A program made the position numbers and the translations under genes. From Gemmatimonadaceae bacterium (GTDB taxonomy: Bacteria > Latescibacterota > UBA2968 > UBA8231), in assembly GCA_002726335.1 (NCBI GenBank), contig PBSR01000106.1, positions 1-33,667 on the forward strand: a stretch of DNA of 33,667 nt, given 5' to 3'. Below the pieces are notes generated by a model that saw only the letters and a program-made list of their open reading frames with translations, did no database searches and had not been told where the DNA came from. The first letter of the stretch is position 1. Each line of letters opens with the position of its first letter. Of the stretch, positions 30,923 through 33,667 are shown piece by piece.

Positions 30923-31378
30923 ATGCGCATCGACGGGTTACCGAACCTGCAGAAGGTTTCCCAGCCCAATCAGCGCACCGATGCCGCTCGACCCCGCAAC
31001 AAGGTGGGGCAGGGCGACGACTCCGTCGAGATTTCGCGTCCGGCACAGGACGCGGCGGAACTGACGGAAACGCTGAAGGCGACACCAGAGACAGTCAACC
31101 CGCGGATCGGTGAGATCCGGGAGCGGGTGCAGTCAGGCTTCTACAACTCAGAGGATGTTCGCCGTGAAATCGCCGGCGCCATGCTCGACACGGATGGCAT
31201 ACGCCCCGTCGTCAATGAGGTAGCGGAAGTGCGTACCGCACAGCGGCAGATGGCGGACGTTCCCGACGTCCGGGAGGATCGCGTCGCCGAGTCGCGTGAG
31301 CGGGCGGCGAACGGTTTCTACGATCAGGCTGACGTGCGCACGCAGACGGCGCAGTCCATCATCGACGAATCCGCCTGA
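30923..31378 (+). CDS. flgM: FlgM-like anti-sigma-28 factor with duplicated C-terminal motif
   Basis: 151 residues, longer than usual (about 95-110). FlgM binds FliA sigma-28 until it is exported through the finished hook. The N-terminal half is disordered and has DDSVEISRPAQDAAEL, typical of FlgM. The sigma-binding helix region appears twice: RIGEIRERVQSGFYNSEDVR (61-80) and RVAESRERAANGFYDQADVR (120-139), about 13 identities in 29 aligned positions, sharing RER, GFY and DVR. A consensus sigma-28 promoter upstream gives autogenous control. The ATG is 4 bases after GGAACAG, and a strong terminator follows 70 bases after the stop. Confidence 0.88.
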   Translation: MRIDGLPNLQKVSQPNQRTDAARPRNKVGQGDDSVEISRPAQDAAELTETLKATPETVNPRIGEIRERVQSGFYNSEDVRREIAGAMLDTDGIRPVVNEVAEVRTAQRQMADVPDVREDRVAESRERAANGFYDQADVRTQTAQSIIDESA

Positions 31379-31448
31379 ACCTGACCCACCAACCCACGGT
31401 GGCGTGATCGGCAGGCACGATCCTGCAGCATGCCGTCGCATATCTTCG

Positions 31449-31486
31449 GGGGGATCGACCATACGGTCGATCCCCCTCTTTCTGTT
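31449..31486 (+). terminator. Rho-independent terminator after flgM
   Basis: GGGGGATCGACC (31449-31460), loop ATAC, GGTCGATCCCCC (31465-31476), a perfect 12-bp stem, followed by TCTTTCTGTT. It lies 70 bases after the flgM stop and only 13 bases before the next gene remnant, cleanly ending the flagellar transcript. Confidence 0.93.
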
Positions 31487-31498
31487 GAGGAAACCGCC

Positions 31499-32291
31499 TT
31501 GACCCTATACGTCGGTGTCGACGCATCCGGCGGTGCTGTGTGCCGGTGTTGCGGGAGCCGGGCGGCTGGCGGAGCAGGTCGCTCTGAAGGGGGAGCTGGA
31601 GAGCAGGGTCCTGGCTGAGAGTATTCTCGTGGTGACAGACGCGCGAACGGCTCTGGAGGGCGCTCATTGCGGCTCTCCGGGGATCGTCTGCATTGCCGGC
31701 ACCGGATCCATGGTACTGGGCCGCAACGCATCCGGGGAAGAGGCACGCGCTGGAGGGTGGGATCCCGTGCTGGGGGATGAGGGGAGCGCCTACTGGCTCG
31801 TGCTCGAGAGTGTCCGCCGGGCCTGCGAGCCCTGGACGGCAGCGGTCCGACCACACAGCTGCGGAAAGATCTGCTCGAAGTACTCGATTTGAGTGAGTGG
31901 GACGAGATCATCGCCGGTGTGTACGGCGGCGGCTTGAGCCGTGAACGAATCGCCGAAGCGTGTCCCGCCGTGTTCGCCGCCGCACGATCGGGAGATCAGG
32001 TCGCAGTCGAGGTCATCGATTCCGGTGCGCGCCCTGGGTGCCCAGGTGGCTGCCGTCGCGGGGCGTCTCTGTATGCCGGCGCCCGTCGCAGTCGCCTGCA
32101 CGGGCGGAGTGTTCGCCGAACTCGACGCTCTCCGTCGTCCACTGATGGCAGGAGCGGGGCATACTGCCCTGGACCTGAGGGTGCCACAGGTCTCGGCTCT
32201 CCTCGGGGCGCTGCTGCTGGCAATGCACGTGGTCGGGACCCGCGTCCCCGATGCAGCAGTCGCCGCCTGGTCTCTGTCTGACAAGCCTTGA
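31499..32291 (+). pseudogene. Decayed BadF/BcrA-type ATPase (N-acetylglucosamine-kinase family)
   Basis: Fragments of one ROK/BadF-like sugar kinase lie in three frames. TTG at 31499, with GAGG upstream, opens LTLYVGVDASGG, the phosphate-1 loop. It then jumps to VAGAGRLAEQ in another frame, so about 50 residues are missing. The next segment is well preserved: VTDARTALEGAH, PGIVCIAGTGSMVLGRN and GWDPVLGDEGSAYW. Near 31830 the frame changes in a CCC run, and DGSGPTTQLRKDLLEVL continues through GDQVAVEVID. Near 32020 it changes again to RALGAQVAAVAGRL and CTGGVFAELD to the end. A deletion plus at least two frameshifts means no full product. Sequencing error could explain the shifts but not the missing part. 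Confidence 0.82.
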
Positions 32292-32315
32292 CATGCTCGT
32301 CCGTCGCGTTACTTT
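32288..32315 (+). promoter_or_regulatory. Candidate sigma-70-type promoter upstream of hrcA
   Basis: TTGACA at 32288-32293 (perfect -35) and TACTTT at 32310-32315 with 16 bases between. It lies at the end of the pseudogene and 120 bases before the hrcA ATG. A CIRCE element (TTAGCACTC, nine bases, GAGTGCTAA), the usual HrcA operator, is not visible between this point and the hrcA start nor before grpE. Confidence 0.5.
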
Positions 32316-32438
32316 CGGCAGTCTGGCCTCGAGGTGCAGCACCCGATGGCCAACCCCCTTATTTTGAACTGGTTAGGCACGATTCCCCGACGAGGCAGGG
32401 CCCCACAGGTCAGGTCTCCAGGATGCAGACCCTTCAGG

Positions 32439-33476
32439 ATGCGACCCGTGGTTCGTGAGGTCCTGAGCGATCGAGAAGAGCAGGTACTGGCCGCTCTCGT
32501 ACGCGCTCATGTCGATCTCGGTGCGCCCGTGGGCTCCGCCAGTCTGTTGGAACGGGAGCGTCTGGATGTCAGTCCGGCGACGGTTCGCAAGACGCTTGTC
32601 AGTCTCGAGGACAAGGGCTTCGTGCACCAGCCGCACACCTCGGCAGGGCGCATGCCGACCAACAAGGCGTACAGATTCTACGCCACTCACGCTCTCGGCA
32701 ACGAGCCCGTGGGGGGCAGTAGAGAGCTCGGCAGCCTGCGGTATCAGATCGAAGCCAGACTGCAGCAGGTCTCCGCCGACGAGATCCACGGGCAGCTGGC
32801 GGAGATCATCGGCGGCGTGTCGATGCAACTCGGACTGGTGCTGGCGCCCCGCTTCGAGCAGGTGCGTATCGACCATCTCGAACTGGTACGGCTGGCCGAG
32901 AGCCGCATGCTCCTGGTTGTCTCGCTCGAGACGGGGCCGGTTCGCAGCCTCGTAATAGAAGTGGGGACCACGGCCGACCCCCGCGAGGTCGCCGGGGTTT
33001 CGGTCCGCCTCAACGAGCGACTGGCGGGGCTGACCGTTTGGGAGGTGCGGGCCACGGTCCGCGAGCGCATCCGTGAACTGGGCACTGGCTTCGAACCGGC
33101 GCTGCTGCGGGCTGTCGTCGAAGAGATCGAGACGATGGCAGCACCCTCGAAGGATCTGCTGCACGTGGCCGGAGCGCGGAATATCTGCGTCCAACCCGAA
33201 TTCCGTGATGCCTCGGACGTGGCCGACCTGTTCGATCTGGTGGAGCATCGTGAGGCGCTCGCCGGTCTGCTCTTGGATCGCCAGGGCGTCGTCGTCACGA
33301 TCGGTGACGAAAATGAGTTGCACGAGTTGCACCTGTGCAGTCTGGTGACGGCCAGTTACCAGGTCCATGGGGCCATTGGAGTCATCGGTGTCATGGGCCC
33401 CACCCGGATGCCATATGACCGCGTCGTCGCTCTGGTGAATTACGCTGCCTCCCGTGCCCCCGATCTGGTCGCCTGA
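32439..33476 (+). CDS. hrcA: Heat-inducible transcription repressor HrcA
   Basis: Represses heat-shock operons such as dnaK and groESL by binding CIRCE, with GroEL as cofactor. About 345 residues from ATG at 32439 (MRPVVREVLSDREEQVL), the usual length; earlier GTG or ATG starts would add an unrelated leader. The winged-helix N-terminus includes GAPVGSASLLERERLDVSPATVRKTLVSLE and QPHTSAGRMPTNKAYRFY, both diagnostic. The C-terminal half includes VLAPRFEQVRIDHLELVRL, and ends with GAIGVIGVMGPTRMPYDRVVALV, the HrcA end motif. It is followed 85 bases later by a probable grpE. Confidence 0.96.
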   Translation: MRPVVREVLSDREEQVLAALVRAHVDLGAPVGSASLLERERLDVSPATVRKTLVSLEDKGFVHQPHTSAGRMPTNKAYRFYATHALGNEPVGGSRELGSLRYQIEARLQQVSADEIHGQLAEIIGGVSMQLGLVLAPRFEQVRIDHLELVRLAESRMLLVVSLETGPVRSLVIEVGTTADPREVAGVSVRLNERLAGLTVWEVRATVRERIRELGTGFEPALLRAVVEEIETMAAPSKDLLHVAGARNICVQPEFRDASDVADLFDLVEHREALAGLLLDRQGVVVTIGDENELHELHLCSLVTASYQVHGAIGVIGVMGPTRMPYDRVVALVNYAASRAPDLVA

Positions 33477-33561
33477 CCAGCCAGCAATCGGCTGTACGCG
33501 TCCCACACCGCATGCGTCCACACACATTGCATCAACAATTCTGCTAGAAGACTGACAAGAG

Positions 33562-33667
33562 ATGAGTGAAGAGGACATCGACAAGGGCACCGAGGTCGAA
33601 GCCGACACACCGGATGTCGAAGAGGCGGGCGGAGCAGAAGAGGAATCCCCGGCAGCAGCCGAGGAAC
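33562..33667 (+). CDS. grpE: Probable GrpE, N-terminal fragment (3' end outside window)
   Basis: ATG at 33562 follows AAGAG and opens a very acidic frame, MSEEDIDKGTEVEADTPDVEEAGG and more Glu/Ala, with 35 residues to the window end. Disordered acidic N-termini of this kind are typical of GrpE, and hrcA-grpE-dnaK is a common order. The recognisable GrpE coiled coil would lie beyond the window, so the name rests on position and composition. Confidence 0.65.
   Translation, partial: MSEEDIDKGTEVEADTPDVEEAGGAEEESPAAAEE

Noticed and set aside
1..33667. tRNA or rRNA genes, CRISPR arrays, insertion sequences, integrases
   Set aside because: None found by eye. No direct-repeat arrays, transposase motifs or cloverleaf-like sequences were noticed; a tRNA or ncRNA search program was not available.

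Overview
The window comes from a high-GC, Gram-negative, flagellated bacterium. Signs of a double membrane are an Mla/MCE-type lipid transport operon, an outer-membrane barrel candidate ending in Phe, Lgt, several exported or lipidated proteins and complete-looking flagellar promoters. A multidomain ElbD-like ether-lipid enzyme, an OYE/VOC/PIG-L catabolic set, mannonate dehydratase and DUF3179 suggest an environmental carbohydrate- and lipid-processing lineage, such as an uncultured FCB-group, Latescibacterota-like or Gemmatimonadota-like phylum. That placement is inference only; no rRNA is present.

Layout: (1) 1-1864, +: the end of a DUF4384-like gene coupled to a cysteine desulfurase. (2) 8851-1967, -: a seven-gene run, mlaD, lipoprotein, outer-membrane protein, STAS-MlaE, MlaF, folA, aspartate-type aminotransferase, mostly with 4-base overlaps; a diacylglycerol-kinase-family gene lies just upstream on the same strand. 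(3) 9999-17950, +: six genes that overlap or nearly touch: a 58-aa ORF, a 1394-aa reductase/ligase/carrier/acyltransferase (ElbD-like), lgt, an Old Yellow Enzyme homologue, a VOC protein and a PIG-L deacetylase. (4) 18024-21104: DUF3179 and uxuA (+) converging on an amidohydrolase (-), which looks like sugar-acid metabolism. (5) 21228-24943: DUF2231 membrane protein, rpiA, GNAT, GT4 glycosyltransferase, sulfotransferase. (6) 25600-31378: flagellar block with a MotE-like gene, a SUMF1-like/CBM9-like exported pair, then a sigma-54 promoter driving a FlgF-FliD chimera followed by fliS, flgN-like and a sigma-28-controlled flgM with a duplicated C-terminal motif. (7) 31499-33667, +: a decayed BadF/N-acetylglucosamine-kinase pseudogene, hrcA and the start of a probable grpE.

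The lipid genes may form one functional neighbourhood: a lipid kinase and ether-lipid-type enzyme could make or remodel phospholipids, and the Mla-like system, with its own outer-membrane protein and lipoprotein, could move them between membranes. The most unusual object is the in-frame fusion of the N-terminal part of a FlgF/FlgG rod protein to the C-terminal part of the FliD filament cap. It sits downstream of a consensus sigma-54 promoter and upstream of fliS. It is either a real rearrangement or an assembly join, and can be settled with reads or relatives.
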